The notes under the pieces are model-generated. The model was not told where the DNA came from and ran no database searches. It worked only from the letters and a program-made list of their open reading frames with translations. Below, piece by piece: positions 9,553-22,200 of a stretch of 64,000 nucleotides of DNA. How positions within the stretch are numbered: the stretch's first letter is position 1; every line of letters begins with the position of its first letter. The translations under genes and the position numbers were made by a program. Source of the stretch: Taiwanofungus camphoratus. Taxonomy: Eukaryota > Basidiomycota > Agaricomycetes > Polyporales > Taiwanofungaceae. The stretch is from positions 744,001-808,000 of the forward strand of contig CP021227.1 of the NCBI GenBank assembly GCA_003999685.1. Direction: 5' to 3'.

Positions 9553-11205
9553 AACGAGGTTACGGCTCATCAGTCCTCTAAGTCATATTTTCACTGTTGG
9601 TTTCACTGACCTTGATATGCCTGTGCTTTTGGCGTTTGCTCAGCGGTAGGATTGATTAGTTTGCGCCAATAATTAACGCATAGATTCCTACCTTGTTAAC
9701 GCTGCTAAAAGATCTATCGCTGAAGCTATCTGTCCCCAATGTGATGTCTTCTACAGACTCTAATTAAACGCTTGACGGATGAGATGCATCCGCTCAACTT
9801 GCTCATATGCTGAATGCGACGATGACGCCATGTTCGCTCCACCGGGACGGCTGGATAATTCCGAGGTGAGTTTGGTGTCTGATCTCCGAGGGAGGGGGGA
9901 GGACAGGAGGAATGGACTGATTGGCTTCTCGGAGGCCTAGACACGGTGCACAATTTATGTCCGTAAAATTTTCAATCGGCCTGTCTCCGTGGCATTACTC
10001 CTAAACAAAGTCTTTCCATACTGTACTTCATTGAAACCCCTATCACCTTCGAGAGGTAAGCCCACAATTATTCTCAGGCGGACTGGCCGCTATGTTCATT
10101 ATGCATCGGTGTCGCTGTAGCGTCAGTCGTCCTGCGATTTACATCATCTTGGGCGCATCCAACAGTGGGAAGCCAACCAGTGACGATCATTTATGATCCA
10201 TCATAGCATCGAGCGCGCCCAAAACGCGCGGCAAGATAGATCCATGTCTTACCTGTCTCTTTCGGTCAGGCAGAAGTACCGAGACAGCCTAGTCGGTTCC
10301 TACCGCCGCTTAAGTTGAAGAGCTAGGCTGGATCAGAAAACTTGGATGGCTATCTCAATCCTTGACTATATTGCGTGACACCAACGAGGCTACGGCCGTT
10401 GTTGATCCACGTCGCAAGAGTCGCCCGACACGGTGTGCAAAACATCCCTCTGCTTTGTTGCCGATTGCATGGACGACTGCCATACAATCATGAGACAAGT
10501 GACGAATCCTGCCCTCGTAAGAACGACCGTTGACCCACTACATCAATAGTAGCTACCGCTCCATCCCATTCAAGTTATTATGATTGCAACTCAACTTGTA
10601 CTGACGCGGGAGATGTTTGGAGACTATTTGGCACTGGCGGCAGGTCGGCGATCTAATAATCAGATCTATTGTTTAGATTGTGTACGTGATCGGGGGTTGT
10701 CCGGTTCAACTCCTATGTTCGAGCTCAGTACAGCTCTCCAATGCAAGGGGTTGGGGATATCTTCCATTTCATTATCACAGTCTTATCTGAGGTAGTAACC
10801 ACTTCTGGTATTCTGATCATGGAGCGGTCCCCAGTTGAGCCAGAGGAGGTCCAGGCAATCGAAATGATTGCAGTCTGGACATGGCGCCGCCTCTTCCTCT
10901 GGCAGGTCAAATACACGATGGACACTCGTTTGTTCGAGATCCGTTCCCTTCACAATCCTCACTTGCATTGGCGTGTCTGCGATTCCTCACAATCGTACAG
11001 CCACTAGCCACAGGGCGGCATCATTCGTGGGTGTCACAAAGGTCATTGCCGCCTCATGTTCAACACGCTCAAGCCGACCGGTTGTCACGTTCTCGAGAGC
11101 TAAAAGGCCAGTCTCGCGAACCATTTCCCTCGGGCTCTCTCTACACTCGGCGGTCTATCTGCACTCGGTATCCGCACTTCCTGTGTCTCTAGATACACGG
11201 CCGCT
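9553..11205. other. Intergenic, no gene recognised
   Basis: This 1.65-kb stretch between the left duplication arm and the protein kinase contains only short unrelated frames. I see no conserved protein motif, tRNA or transposon. The last few hundred bases before 11206 are pyrimidine-rich, as in many fungal 5' UTRs. Confidence 0.5.
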
Positions 11206-13520
11206 ATGGTCGACTCTGAAACCTCAAGCTCCCCCTCGCCCCCCGCGCTCGGCACCCTCATCGACAACGGAGCTCTTGAGCTTGTAGAAATACTTGGATA
11301 TGGTGGTTACGGTATTGTATACCGCGCTTTGGACACGTTCTCTCCAGAGCCAACTTCCTACGCCGTCAAGTGTCTGCCACATTCGACAAAGCGCAATGCA
11401 TCGCGCCAGCGTCAACTACACTTACGCGAGATCACTCTGCACCAGCGAGCATCCGAGCATCCGAATGTTGTCACCCTCCACCGGGTTCTTGAAGACTTTC
11501 AGTACACCTACATCGTTATGGACTACTGCAGCGACGGTGACTTGTTTTCCCAGATTCTCCACCACCGTCGGTATCTAGGGCACAATGAGCTCATTAAAGA
11601 GGTCTTTCTCCAACTGCTCGATGCAGTTGAATATTGCCATTCTCTCAATATTTATCATCGCGACTTGAAGCCGGAAAATATTTTATGTTTTGATGGCGGA
11701 TTGCGTCTTGCCATTACAGACTTTGGCCTTGCTACCACAGACAGGATGAGCACAGAATTTCGCACCGGCAGCGTTTATCATATGAGCCCAGGTTAGTCAG
11801 TATTATTGCGTGCATTGTGCAACGTGCTCACTGGTGATCAGAGTGCCAGGGTGGATGGTTCGCTCCGACGAAGAGCTATTCACCGCTCTTCAACGACATC
11901 TGGTCGTTAGGAATCATTTTGCTCAATCTAATCACTGGCCGGAATCCTTGGAAGTCGGCCGCAGCGGACGATTGCACGTTCCAGGCGTATCTTAGGGACC
12001 CGACTCACTTCCTTCCTACTGTTCTACCGATATCTGAAGAAGTGAATCTGCTCCTCACTCGCGTACTCGAAGTGGATTGGCGAAGACGTATCACATTGCG
12101 AGAGATGAGGTTGTCTATTAAGGCCATCGACAACTTCTATTCACCGGACGTCGTATTTGAAGATAGTATGGCGCGCTGTCCATGGGAAGCAGGTGTCAAC
12201 GTTGACTCCGATAGCGACTCATCGACCTCTGCGGAAGCAGAACCTCAGCCTCATGACTTTCCTGAAGATGAGCGATACACCTCTGCGTGGAGCAACGACT
12301 CGGATTCGGAAATGGTCTTTGCAACTCAGTCAGCTGCGGAGTCGTCGTGGGCGGACTCAGAGTCCTACAACGCGAGGCGTGACTCCTACACCAGATCCAT
12401 GTCCCCATCCCCAGCGTCTCCCCTCTTCGCGAAGACGAAACTTTTCGAAGCTTTTCAGACTCCCACCAATCCGTCAACGTATTCGGTTCTGTCTTCCTCT
12501 CCGTCGATACCGTCCCTCCCCGTAACACCCAACAACGGCCAAAGCACATGGAGTCAGGCGGCAGATTCGCGCGCACAGAAGAAGCTCACACTGGATACTG
12601 ACTGTCTACAAGCACGCTATTACGACAGCAGCGTTGCAATGCTGTCCGCGCGGTCATCGTCGATGCATACTGCTCTAGAGTCCCAGTTTGAGGGTTACGG
12701 TCTCTATTCACCCTATCTCGCGGAGTCGATACCGGAGAAAGCGTCTCTATTTTTGGACTCCCGGGAGGACCTAGGTATGATAGCGACGCCGATTACAGCC
12801 GGTGAAGATGCGGACGCCAAGTCTACATACAGTTTTCCTACCATAGACGCCGATAACTCGATGTCTGCAGCCAGGCCGGAATCGCCTGTTCTGGGATTGA
12901 GTTTAGGGTCCACTTCAGGGAGCATCACCGCAGTCGAACGGTCAGAGTACAATTGGGACCAGTTGTATGACTCTTCTCCAAGTCCTTCGCCAGAACCGCC
13001 CATGTCAGCCTTCTCCTTCCTTACCTTCACGTCAACCCCTGCCCCTTCACCGCAATCTGAACATGGTTGGCCCTTCCCGGGGCACAATTCACCTTCAGAG
13101 CCTCGCTCTGACAGAACAACACACGCATTTTCCTTCTTCGCATCACACCCCTCTCCACCCCCTCTCCCTATCAGACCACCCCTTTCCCCGAGCTCGCGGG
13201 ATAGGAAGACCCGAACGTCCAGCTTTCTGAACCCCATTCGTCTGGCTTTCCCACGTCGCTCTTCCTCACCCTTGTCACGTTGTTCGGTTACACCTCGCCG
13301 TGATCGAGGAACGCAAACTGAGTCAGCACCAACGGCTTGGACGAGTTGGGCATTTTCTCAGTCCACGTCCAGTTCGCCCTCCCCACAACCGTATTCATGT
13401 CTGCCACCACCTCCAGAAAAAGGAGATGCCAAGCTGATGGACTCTCAGGTCGCGCAGCAGCGGCGGAAAAGACGGTCCTGGTTTTCTCCCAGCAAGCTTT
13501 TTGCCGCAGTCCTTCCATAG
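11206..13520 (+). CDS. Ran1/Pat1-like serine/threonine protein kinase
   Basis: Two exons (11206-11791 and 11842-13520) with a 50-nt GT-AG intron give 754 residues. The catalytic domain fills roughly residues 25-300: glycine loop GYGGYGIVYRA (about 31-41), YAVK lysine, catalytic HRDLKPEN, DFGLA, and MSPE split by the intron, then NDIWSLGIILLNLITGRNPW. The family resembles S. pombe Ran1/Pat1 and yeast Sks1/Vhs1, kinases tied to nutrient signalling and the choice between growth and sexual development. That subfamily placement is from overall resemblance. The C-terminal 450 residues are Ser/Pro-rich low complexity with acidic patches, probably disordered and phosphorylated. All catalytic residues look intact, so an active cytosolic or nuclear kinase is expected. 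Confidence 0.88.
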
Positions 13521-14097
13521 GCGTACACTTTTATCTTATACACGCACTTTTTGTCCATCATGGTCGTTATTGCATCCACATCCGCATTCTCACCGCTGTC
13601 ATTGGTCATTCGTATATAAATTGCATTATCGTTTTTGCTATCTTTATCTCGGTAGAGCCGTGTACGTTTCCGCACCTTCTGTTGTTCTATGCACCACCAA
13701 TCATACATATGCAATATGCAGTCACACAGGCGTCATATACAGACGTCTGCCTCCGAATTTTAATGCATGCGCGCACGAGTGATTTCTTCAGGCTGTCATG
13801 TAACCCGTGCGGGCGGTGAAAGAAAACAAGTGAGCCCTTGGGCCTAAAGGGCCGATCTTCAAGAATGTTTCAACGGATGTGCTATTGTGATTAAACTCAC
13901 TAGCTGACAGCAGAAGATATGAAGGCGAAGCGCGTCCTTTCTACACCTTGATACACGCAGATCAGGCGTGTTTGACCGTAAGCATATCAATGACGATCGC
14001 TCGTCAGACCGTCAGATGATATAGCAAGTTGACAACGTAGTGTAGGATAGGCACAGTCAATTTCACGTATGGAACAGCCGAAACGCAGTGAGCGTTG
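13521..14097. other. Intergenic between convergent genes
   Basis: This stretch separates the kinase stop from the stop of the minus-strand MRPS5 gene. It should hold both 3' UTRs. No further gene is seen. Confidence 0.55.
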
Positions 14098-15147
14098 TTA
14101 CCACGTCCGCAGGGGGACTAGCTTCCTGCCTCGCTCCCGTTCGAGGTCGTCCTGTGTCCGAAGCCCTGAGCCTTTGTCCATCCTTCGCCCCCTTCCACCT
14201 ATACCATTGCCCATGCCAAGCGGTGCGTTCCCGGGTAGTAGCATGCGTATTAGTGCTTTGATGACCTGTAGTGGGTTGCGGCTCCCCCACACCTTCGCAC
14301 TAACATCCTTGATCCCCGCTGCCTTTAAGACCTGATAAACATACGGGTTGCAGTGAAGCCCAAACCCAACAGGCCGGGGGCGCAAAATAATACGAGTCGA
14401 GCTAAACTTGGTCTCCATTTCCGTCCAGACGGTCCGATCCTCGAAACGCTCGATGTGATCCATATTGCGCACAGCCTCAATCAGCGCTGAGGTGGCCGCA
14501 CGCTGTCCTTCGAGAGCTTTTCCCTCCCCGACTCCCACCATTCCATTCTGATTTCCGACTACCATTACGACGTGTTGTCGGGGAATCTTCCCCTTTCCCG
14601 TCTGCTGCACAACCCTCCGTCTTATGACCGGATATCTGTATAGTTTACTAATATCGCCTGGTGTCATGTGGAGAAAGTTGATAAGGTTGTCTGATTCAGC
14701 CCTATCGAGGGTTCCTTGCCTGGACGAATCATTATCGAGTGCGCCAGATGACTTCTTGAGCTCCTCAGACATGGCAAGGAACATGGATGGATCGTTGCGA
14801 ACAATGACCCTGTTTTGAAACCTAGTTCGACGACCAGAAGAGAACGTTTGGGACTCGTGGAGATCCATGAGGATGTCTGGCTTCATAAGATCTGGGTAAG
14901 GAGAGTTTTCCTGAAGGTCCTTTAGAAAACTAGCACCGCCATCAGGAGCTCGTTGGACTGGGAGATGAGAGTCGGAGGGACTGGAATGAGTAGGCGTCTG
15001 GGAAGACATTTGACGGATTGATGTTGCTGGAACTGCTAGACGAGTCCCTAGTTTTTGAGTTCGAGAGACTCTAGAGCTCCCAGATACAATATGTTTTGCC
15101 AACTTGTCCATTGTCGCAATAGCGTCAGTCGTTTCTGCTTGCCGCAC
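14098..15147 (-). CDS. MRPS5: Mitochondrial small-subunit ribosomal protein S5 (uS5m)
   Basis: A single exon of 349 codons. The central and C-terminal parts match the bacterial-type S5 fold: the S5 N-terminal double-stranded RNA-binding region with GNQNGMVGVGEGKA, and the S5 C-terminal domain with RPRPVGFGLHCNPYVYQVLK and AGIKDVSAKVWGSRNP. The protein belongs to the mitochondrial 37S subunit, near the mRNA entry channel. The first 60 residues are Ser/Thr/Arg-rich, as expected for a targeting peptide. Two in-frame starts are possible, at 15147 and 13 codons later (15111, MDKLAKHIV). The second begins a more typical presequence, so the upstream start is uncertain. A long Ser/Asp-rich linker separates the targeting region from the S5 core. 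Confidence 0.92.
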   Translation of the reverse strand: MRQAETTDAIATMDKLAKHIVSGSSRVSRTQKLGTRLAVPATSIRQMSSQTPTHSSPSDSHLPVQRAPDGGASFLKDLQENSPYPDLMKPDILMDLHESQTFSSGRRTRFQNRVIVRNDPSMFLAMSEELKKSSGALDNDSSRQGTLDRAESDNLINFLHMTPGDISKLYRYPVIRRRVVQQTGKGKIPRQHVVMVVGNQNGMVGVGEGKALEGQRAATSALIEAVRNMDHIERFEDRTVWTEMETKFSSTRIILRPRPVGFGLHCNPYVYQVLKAAGIKDVSAKVWGSRNPLQVIKALIRMLLPGNAPLGMGNGIGGRGRRMDKGSGLRTQDDLERERGRKLVPLRTW

Positions 15148-15508
15148 AACAGAGCAGATTTTTTAAAGAATGTCTACGCAAGACTCGGTTTAGTATTCTG
15201 AGCACTGGAGGCGCTCAACGGTATATGGCTTACCTGTCTATGAGCAGTCTCCTTTGGCTATCGACAGCTCTGAGTCTGACAATTTCTTGGAATTCCCAAA
15301 TTAGCGATCCCGAATTCGCGCTGCGTCACGTCACGTATGTCACTCATCGATCCTCGATTTTGGTCTCTTTGGAGTCTCAGGGTCTAGCCAGAGCTTGCTG
15401 AGCCAAAGATACATACTCTTAGTCTCGACTCCCGAGTGCCTAACAAGCAAGCATCGTCGTTCTTTAACACCTGGGCCCTCGTCGCAGCGTTATTTAAATT
15501 TTCGGTTC

Positions 15509-16375
15509 ATGTCTTCCGAGTCAGCTAGTCATGGGAGCTTGGATAATTCTGTGTCTTCCCAACTAGCGGGGTCAGATTTGAATAATCTATATAGCTCGAT
15601 AGACAAGATCAAGTAAGCTTGTGCCCGCGTTTTGCTGGAAGGAAACTGTAACGTATGAAGTGTACATGGTTTGAACTTGACTGTACCAGAGGACGCGCAA
15701 GCGGTGATCAAGCCTTGGGACGAGCGCGAGGATACATCGAAGTTCGTTGAGTCTGGTGTAGATGATCAGGTACGATGGAATCCTACCCCTCGAATCGAAT
15801 TGTTGCTGTTCTCGGAGACACTGAGCACAAATACTATACCTTGATAGATCGTTATACATGTTCCGTTCACACAAAACGTGCGCATAAAGTCTGTGCTACT
15901 GAAACTCGGTAAGTGTACTATGCAACAATTGTGCGATGGTCATTTATTGACCTTGTTCAGGTCGTGGTGAAGTGACGCCACGACGCATGCGGATATATGC
16001 GAATCACATTAATATCGTTGATTTTGCGGAAGCTGAAGACATTACTCCGCAACTCAATATCAGCCTCCTGGAGGGGGAGACTGGAGTCACTGAGTACCCT
16101 ATGCGAAGCGCGGCCTTTGCGAACATACATTCATTATCCTTATTCTTTGTACGTCCCTCTCATCCTCCAAGAGACTGACAACTTAACCGACTTAGAGCGA
16201 GTCTGTCGGTGGCGAGTCGTTGACAATATACTATATCGGCTTCAGAGGCGACAGTCGGACACAGAGAAAAGAAGCCAGCCAGAAGCTTGAGATACCCGCT
16301 GCAAATGCAACTGATGCTCCTCTGGTGGATCGCTTGTCGCAGAAATCTGGAGGGCAGCAGACAACAGCTCGGTAG
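15509..16375 (+). CDS. PITH-domain protein (PITHD1/TXNL1 C-terminal type)
   Basis: Five exons (15509-15612, 15661-15769, 15848-15908, 15961-16147, 16195-16375) give 213 residues, and all introns are GT-AG of 47-78 nt. The protein is essentially one PITH domain, the proteasome-interacting domain of thioredoxin-like proteins: VPEDAQAVIKPWDERED, then VRIKSVLLKL, RMRIYANHINIVDF, LLEGETGVTEYP, and the ending TIYYIGFRGD. There is no thioredoxin fold ahead of it, so it resembles stand-alone PITHD1 rather than TXNL1. The likely location is cytosol/nucleus with a proteasome link, inferred from the family. Its promoter lies in the 360 bp shared with divergent MRPS5. Confidence 0.9.
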
Positions 16376-16727
16376 TGGATTGTGTATCATGTATCGTTAT
16401 CTAATTCTCTTTTGATGTAACTGGTATCCCTAGGTCTCGAGGTTTCTACAGTGTTTAGAGATGTTCCTGACTCAGTTTTTACCTTTCTGGCCTTACTAGG
16501 TGGATTTTGCATTGAAAGACCAGCATCAACAAATTTGGGCTCCCTTTAGTCAGTTGGTCCTGAGCTTTGGGCATGATCAACTTCGTGCTGTATCGACTCG
16601 GGTTCACCTTAGTACTTTTACTTCCAAAAATGGATAATCAAGCCTTGGTTCAAGTGTGATAATCTTGCGGATAATGAATATCCGTTAGTCGGAAACTGCT
16701 GCTCTGATAACAAACAAATATGAAATG
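16376..16727. other. Intergenic between convergent genes
   Basis: About 350 bp between the PITH gene stop and the stop of the minus-strand transporter. No gene or repeat is recognised. It should hold the two 3' UTRs. Confidence 0.5.
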
Positions 16728-18804
16728 CTACTCGACTCGTCGAAAATGATTGGGCACGACTGCCCATAAAACGACCATAAATCCCATCATCGAGACCAGC
16801 CTAAATATCACCGCACGGGAAAGTCATTCCCTTAGTGCTTTGTACAACAATTAGTGGAAGAACACTTACAACGGTTGTAGACTCTTGATACCCTCGCGCG
16901 ACGCGAGCGCACCCGTAAGGAAAGGAAAGAATGCCGAGCCTGCCTGACCGAAACCTGCAATCCAACCAATGCACCCTGTGAGGAGCCACGGTGGAAGAAT
17001 ACGTCCCGAATGGTTCATCACAATAGGATACACGGGGCCCAGCAACATTCCTACAAACGACACGGCGACGGCATCGCCGATAAGTGAGGGCACAAACCAG
17101 ACAACGAATTCCAGGCTGGGCACAGGTAAGAAGATATAGTACATTGGCTGCATGAGTAAGAGGGCAACAGACACTTACCCGATGGCCAAGAGAACGTAAG
17201 CGAAGACGATACGACGTTCACCGACCTTATAGATGATCAAAATGGATCGGTAAATGGCGCGCGAGCGAATTGTCGCTCACAGTCTTGTTCACCCATAAGA
17301 GCGCCACGCGGCCCAGAGTGAGTCCTAAATTCAGAGTCTTGAGACGGATCAGGCAAGAACGACAGAGTTATTACCACCAAAGAATCCTGAAGAGATGTAC
17401 CCTGACGATGTACCACCTGACCGCACATCGATGATGTAAGTAACAATCCAACCTGATGTATAATCGGTTTAAAATTTAGCATTCACGCTCGCAAGCAAGT
17501 AGCTTACCCCCTATCGTCACTTCCACACCAACATACACGAAGATGAATACGGCCAGAAAATGAAGGGCACGTAGTCGAAAGATTTGCTTGTACTTATTTT
17601 CATTTTGTGCTGCCGTTCTTTCCGGAGGCGGCTGCCCGATCTCTGCCAGACATTCTAGTGAACATGTGAGCCGACGTCAATACATATTTTGGACGAAAGT
17701 ACATGTCCATACCGTCCTGCGTCCTGAAGCGGATGACCACGATTAATATAATTGTATTCAAACACGCAATGCTGAGCGAGACCAAGTAGTGGAAAGACCA
17801 TCGCTGGCGCTGCGCGAATTGCGTCGCGACGAGTGGTGATGACAGGGCTCCTAAGCCTGTAACCTGATCAGAAAAGTGGTTTGCACGCAAAAGTGGGTAG
17901 GGACAGGAAATGTACCATATACGGCGTGCATGATACCCATTTTGGTAGACGAATTGTTTTCAAGGCTCGCGACATAGCCGTTTGCTCCAGCATCCTGGCA
18001 GACGTAAACAGTCATCCACTGTGCGCGCACACGGTCCTGAGACATGCACCTGTAATGAAATACCAAAGCCATTTACTGCATAACCGATAACAAAAACTGG
18101 GAAGGGGGGAGCTGGAGCCTCAAGGGCATAGCCTATCATTTGGGCTACAGATCCTATACGACGGTATGTATTTGTGACCAAGCCCGAAAATTGTAATGGA
18201 ATAGTAGCGACCTATGACCATAACCTATAGAATAACCGCAGTAAGGAAACAATTGTGAACTCGGAGAAATTGTACTTACTGTCCCAAAGCCGAAACGATC
18301 AGTTAGCGCAACGTTTGCCGTTGCGGCAACCACGAATCCCTTGAAAAATATTTAGCACCGTTGATTAGCACCACCAGATTGGGCGCTACATACGATGCAA
18401 TTGCATACAAAGATCAGCGATACCACAGCGAATCCGACCTGCCAAATTATCGACATCGTATTTCGAGCAAATAATGAGATGCGTACATGGTACACGCTTT
18501 GTATCCGTGGTAGCAAGGGACCTGTGGTGCCATCGTTCCAACCAGCAAGGAACAATGAACAACACATCGATGCAAACTGAATGTTAGCCATACGACGAGG
18601 TACACGACCAGATCGGGATGAGGCGTTGCTCGAAGCCAGAACTATGCCATCTTGTTTAGAGTCATCAGCTCCCCCTCCCAGTTCTGCTTCCTGCATGCCA
18701 TCAGAGCTCTTGGACTCTTCACCGGGCGTCCGCGTCGCTGAAGATGGATGAGGTGAGCGGGCGCGGATGGAGGAGGCAGACTCCATGGCTTCGATATAGA
18801 CCAT
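16728..18804 (-). CDS. MFS transporter (fucose permease/Bsc6-like)
   Basis: Twelve exons on the minus strand give 480 residues. My boundaries are 18804-18487, 18438-18394, 18339-18280, 18211-18050, 17994-17916, 17856-17713, 17654-17508, 17452-17375, 17324-17281, 17225-17179, 17115-16870 and 16800-16728. The Ser-rich cytosolic N-terminus is followed by LFLAGWNDGTTGPLLPRIQ, then about twelve hydrophobic segments. Landmarks include LEAPAPPFPVFV, QRQRWSFHYLVSLSIACLNT, YVGVEVTIGGW and GMLLGPVYPIVMNHSGRIL. This set is typical of fungal MFS proteins related to Bsc6 and fucose permeases. The substrate is unknown. A second in-frame ATG lies at 18786. The fourth exon junction is the least certain. Confidence 0.85.
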
Positions 18805-19241
18805 AATTCATAAAAAGGTCAGCGAACTGCTATCCTGCACGTACGCGTCAATCAAGATGGCTGCTTCTCGAGAGCGACGTGCACCAAGAGTAAGTACTTT
18901 AGAAATGATCCAGAGATACGGATGGAGTTCAGTTGACTCCCCGGATTCAGTATAAGGCAGCAACCGCGCATGTGACAACATTATCACAGTCGTATTCTCT
19001 TATGGCAAAGGAGATCTGCAGAGTCGAATCCATGACAAGGTTCAATTCATTTGTCTGTCCAGCGAGGAAGCTGGAACAGTGAGCAAAGGTGCAGCGCTAA
19101 GGACTAGTAAATCCGTTGGCACGTATCAGCTTCAGCACGGGTGACGTGTCGCGTGGTGGTCATCATTTATTCCATACGCCCGCGATCTGTTATTCCTCAC
19201 TTTCACTCATTGAACGCGGGCATACAACAGTGTCTGCCTAG
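18805..19241. promoter_or_regulatory. Divergent intergenic promoter region (MFS transporter / SEC24)
   Basis: The 437 bp separate two genes that point away from each other, so both promoters must lie here. I could not pick out a convincing TATA box or factor site. Confidence 0.5.
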
Positions 19242-22200
19242 ATGGCATCTCCTTCTCAACAATTGCCTCCAGGTTGGGTGGCGGAGTGGTCAGTTCTACG
19301 TGGTCCAATAACTCAGAGTTCATTGACGACCTGAATTTCTCAGGGACCCAAATGCCCAGCGCTATCTTTTCATCGGTGAGTCTTGTACTGATATTCTCTT
19401 AGGCGGGTCTAACAGTCTACAGAAACTGCTACCGGACGTTCCCAATGGGAGGCACCGGTAGCAGGTCCTGGGGTTCCAAGCCTATCTCCTTCTGTGTCAC
19501 CCCCACCCACCAATTCCCTTCACCATGCCAAACGACGCCAGTACGCAGCAGGTCAAACGCAGGCCTACTATGGTGCTGGTGATGGCCTTCCAGCTGGGGG
19601 GCCTGCTTACGGCGCTGCCGCACAGCAGCCTCAGCCTGCCCAGCTTTTCACGCCCGGTCTCGCTGCAGAGGGCCAGTTCCAGCAGCAGCAGATGCAGGGC
19701 CAGCAGGCACCGTACTTTGCCCCCGCGCCAGCCGAGCCCGAATATATCAACGCGCCAGGGTTTGGGCAGCCGCAGGTGCCGCAGGGCCCGGGGATGGGGG
19801 TGGGCGTGCTGGCGGATCAGTTCGGGCAGATGAACATGGGGCCACAGAAGGCGCTGCGATTGTACACGACAAATCTGCTGACGGTGCCGCCGGATCCGCG
19901 GGAGTTGCACCGACCGCCACCCGAGATTGTCCTGCCGCCGAACGCGTGCGTGTCGCCGTCGCCGTTCGCGAATGCAGACCCATCATACCAGCGGTGCACG
20001 CTGAACGCGGTGCCCGTGTCGAGCTCCCTGCTGAACAAGTCGAAGCTGCCGCTCGCACTCATCATCACTCCGTACCGGTCCATCAAGGAAGGAGACAACC
20101 CAGTGCCGCTCGTTACGGACACGGTGATTGCGCGGTGCAGGCGGTGCAGGACGTATATCAACCCGTATGTGCAATTCATTGATGGCGGCAATCGGTAAGT
20201 GGCGCATCTGCACTCTGTATAACAAGTGTGCTCACTTAATACAGCTGGCGATGCTGCATGTGCAACATGTCGAATGAGGTTCCGCAGTTGTTTGACTGGG
20301 ACCAGGTCCGGAATCAACCAGGAGATCGGTGGGCGCGCGCGGAACTGAACCACTCCGTGGTCGAGTTTGTTGCACCTACGGAGTACATGGTTCGACCCCC
20401 ACAACCCGCGGTGTATGTGTTCTTGATCGACGTTAGTCACTCGGCCGTCCAGTCTGGTATGGTTGCGACAGCAACACGCACGATCCTAGAAAACCTGGAC
20501 CGGATTCCGAACGAAGACTCTCGCTCCAAGGTTGCAATCATTGCGTTCGATGTCTCTCTCTACTTCTTCTCCATGCCGGCGAGTGACCTTCGTCACGATT
20601 CTAAAACTTGGTCTCACGCCCATGTCTCTTAGCCCGGTACGAATGAGTCGTCGATGCTCGTCGTTTCCGACATCGACGACGTGTTCCTACCTAAGCCTAC
20701 CGATCTTCTCGTCAACTTGTCAGAATCACGTGCGTCGCTGGAGGCTCTCCTCGGCAGACTCAGCGACATGTTTCAAGACAACCACACGATCGGTAGCGCG
20801 CTGGGACCTGCGTTGCAGGCTGGTTTCAAACTGATGGTCAGTGTTCCCCCTCCGGCGATGCTATTCGTGTTCTGAGAATGTGCGCACAGGCTCCGATTGG
20901 CGGTAAGATCATAGTACTGTCGTCCAGCCTGCCGTCACTCGGTGCTGGCGCCCTCAAAAACAGGGAAGATCCTAAAATCCTTGGGACCTCGAAGGTGTGT
21001 CACCTTTTATGAATTTGATTAGTTGTATAGTTCTGAGCTTTCCATCGAGTAGGAATCAGGGCTTTTGCAAGCTGCGTCGCCATTCTATAAGACTTTCGCT
21101 ATTGAGTGTTCTCGGGCCCAGGTGTCCGTCGACATGTTCCTGTTTAGTGTCACTTACCAGGATGTTGCTACGCTTGGTAAATGTGCATTTTACTTCGAGA
21201 TTTTGTACGCTGATTCAATATATGCGATCGTATTCTTCAGCCTGTCTCCCTCACTACACATCTGGACAAACATACTTTTACCCTGCTTTCAACGCGTCGC
21301 GCACCGAGGATGCCATCAAGTTCGCACATGAATTTGGAGAGGTGCTGGCCATGCCGATCATGCTGGAGGCTGTGATGCGGGTTCGGGCATCCAAAAGTAC
21401 TATGTTGTTTGTGACTTTTGGTATCGCGGAAGTATTGACTCTTTATTTGTCCTATCATAGATTTGCGTATGGCGTCGTTCCATGGTAACTTCTTCGTTCG
21501 GTCTACGGACCTACTTGCCATGCCCGCTGTGCCTCAAGATCAGTCATATGCTATTGAGGTGCAGATCGAGGATACTATCACAGCGCCTTTTGTCGTGCTG
21601 CAAACGGCTGTCCTTCATACAACCTGTTACGGTCAGTGAACTTTGTTCTTCCTTCCTGCAGGCGATCCATCCTGAGTCTTCAAATTGCAAAGGCGAGCGT
21701 CGGATCCGCGTCGTCACGCTCGCGCTGCCCACTACGAACAATCTTTCCGACGTCTTCGCATCCGCGGATCAGGTAGCGATAGCGACGCTACTTGCGAACA
21801 AGGCCGTCGAGCGATCCATCACGCACAAGCTGGAGGATGCCCGTGATGCGCTCTTCAGTAAGATGATGGATATCCTTGGTGCATACAAGACAAGTATGAC
21901 TGCAGCGGGTGCTGGCGCTAGTGCTCAGCTCGCAATCCCGGAGAACTTGAAGCTGCTCCCTGTGCTTGTCCTTGGCTTGCTTAAGAACGTAGGTGATCGA
22001 GGAAATTTACATGAGTTGTGGTGTTCATGACGGACTTTTGCTAGGTTGGCATTCGGCAAAGCGCGCAGATACCACCCGACTTGAGAGCTTATGCCCAGGC
22101 TCTCCTTACGTCCTTACCGTCGCAGCTCCTTATCCCTTATGTCTACCCTACGTTCTATTCACTCCATAACATGCCCCCAGAGGTATGTGTACATTCTTCA

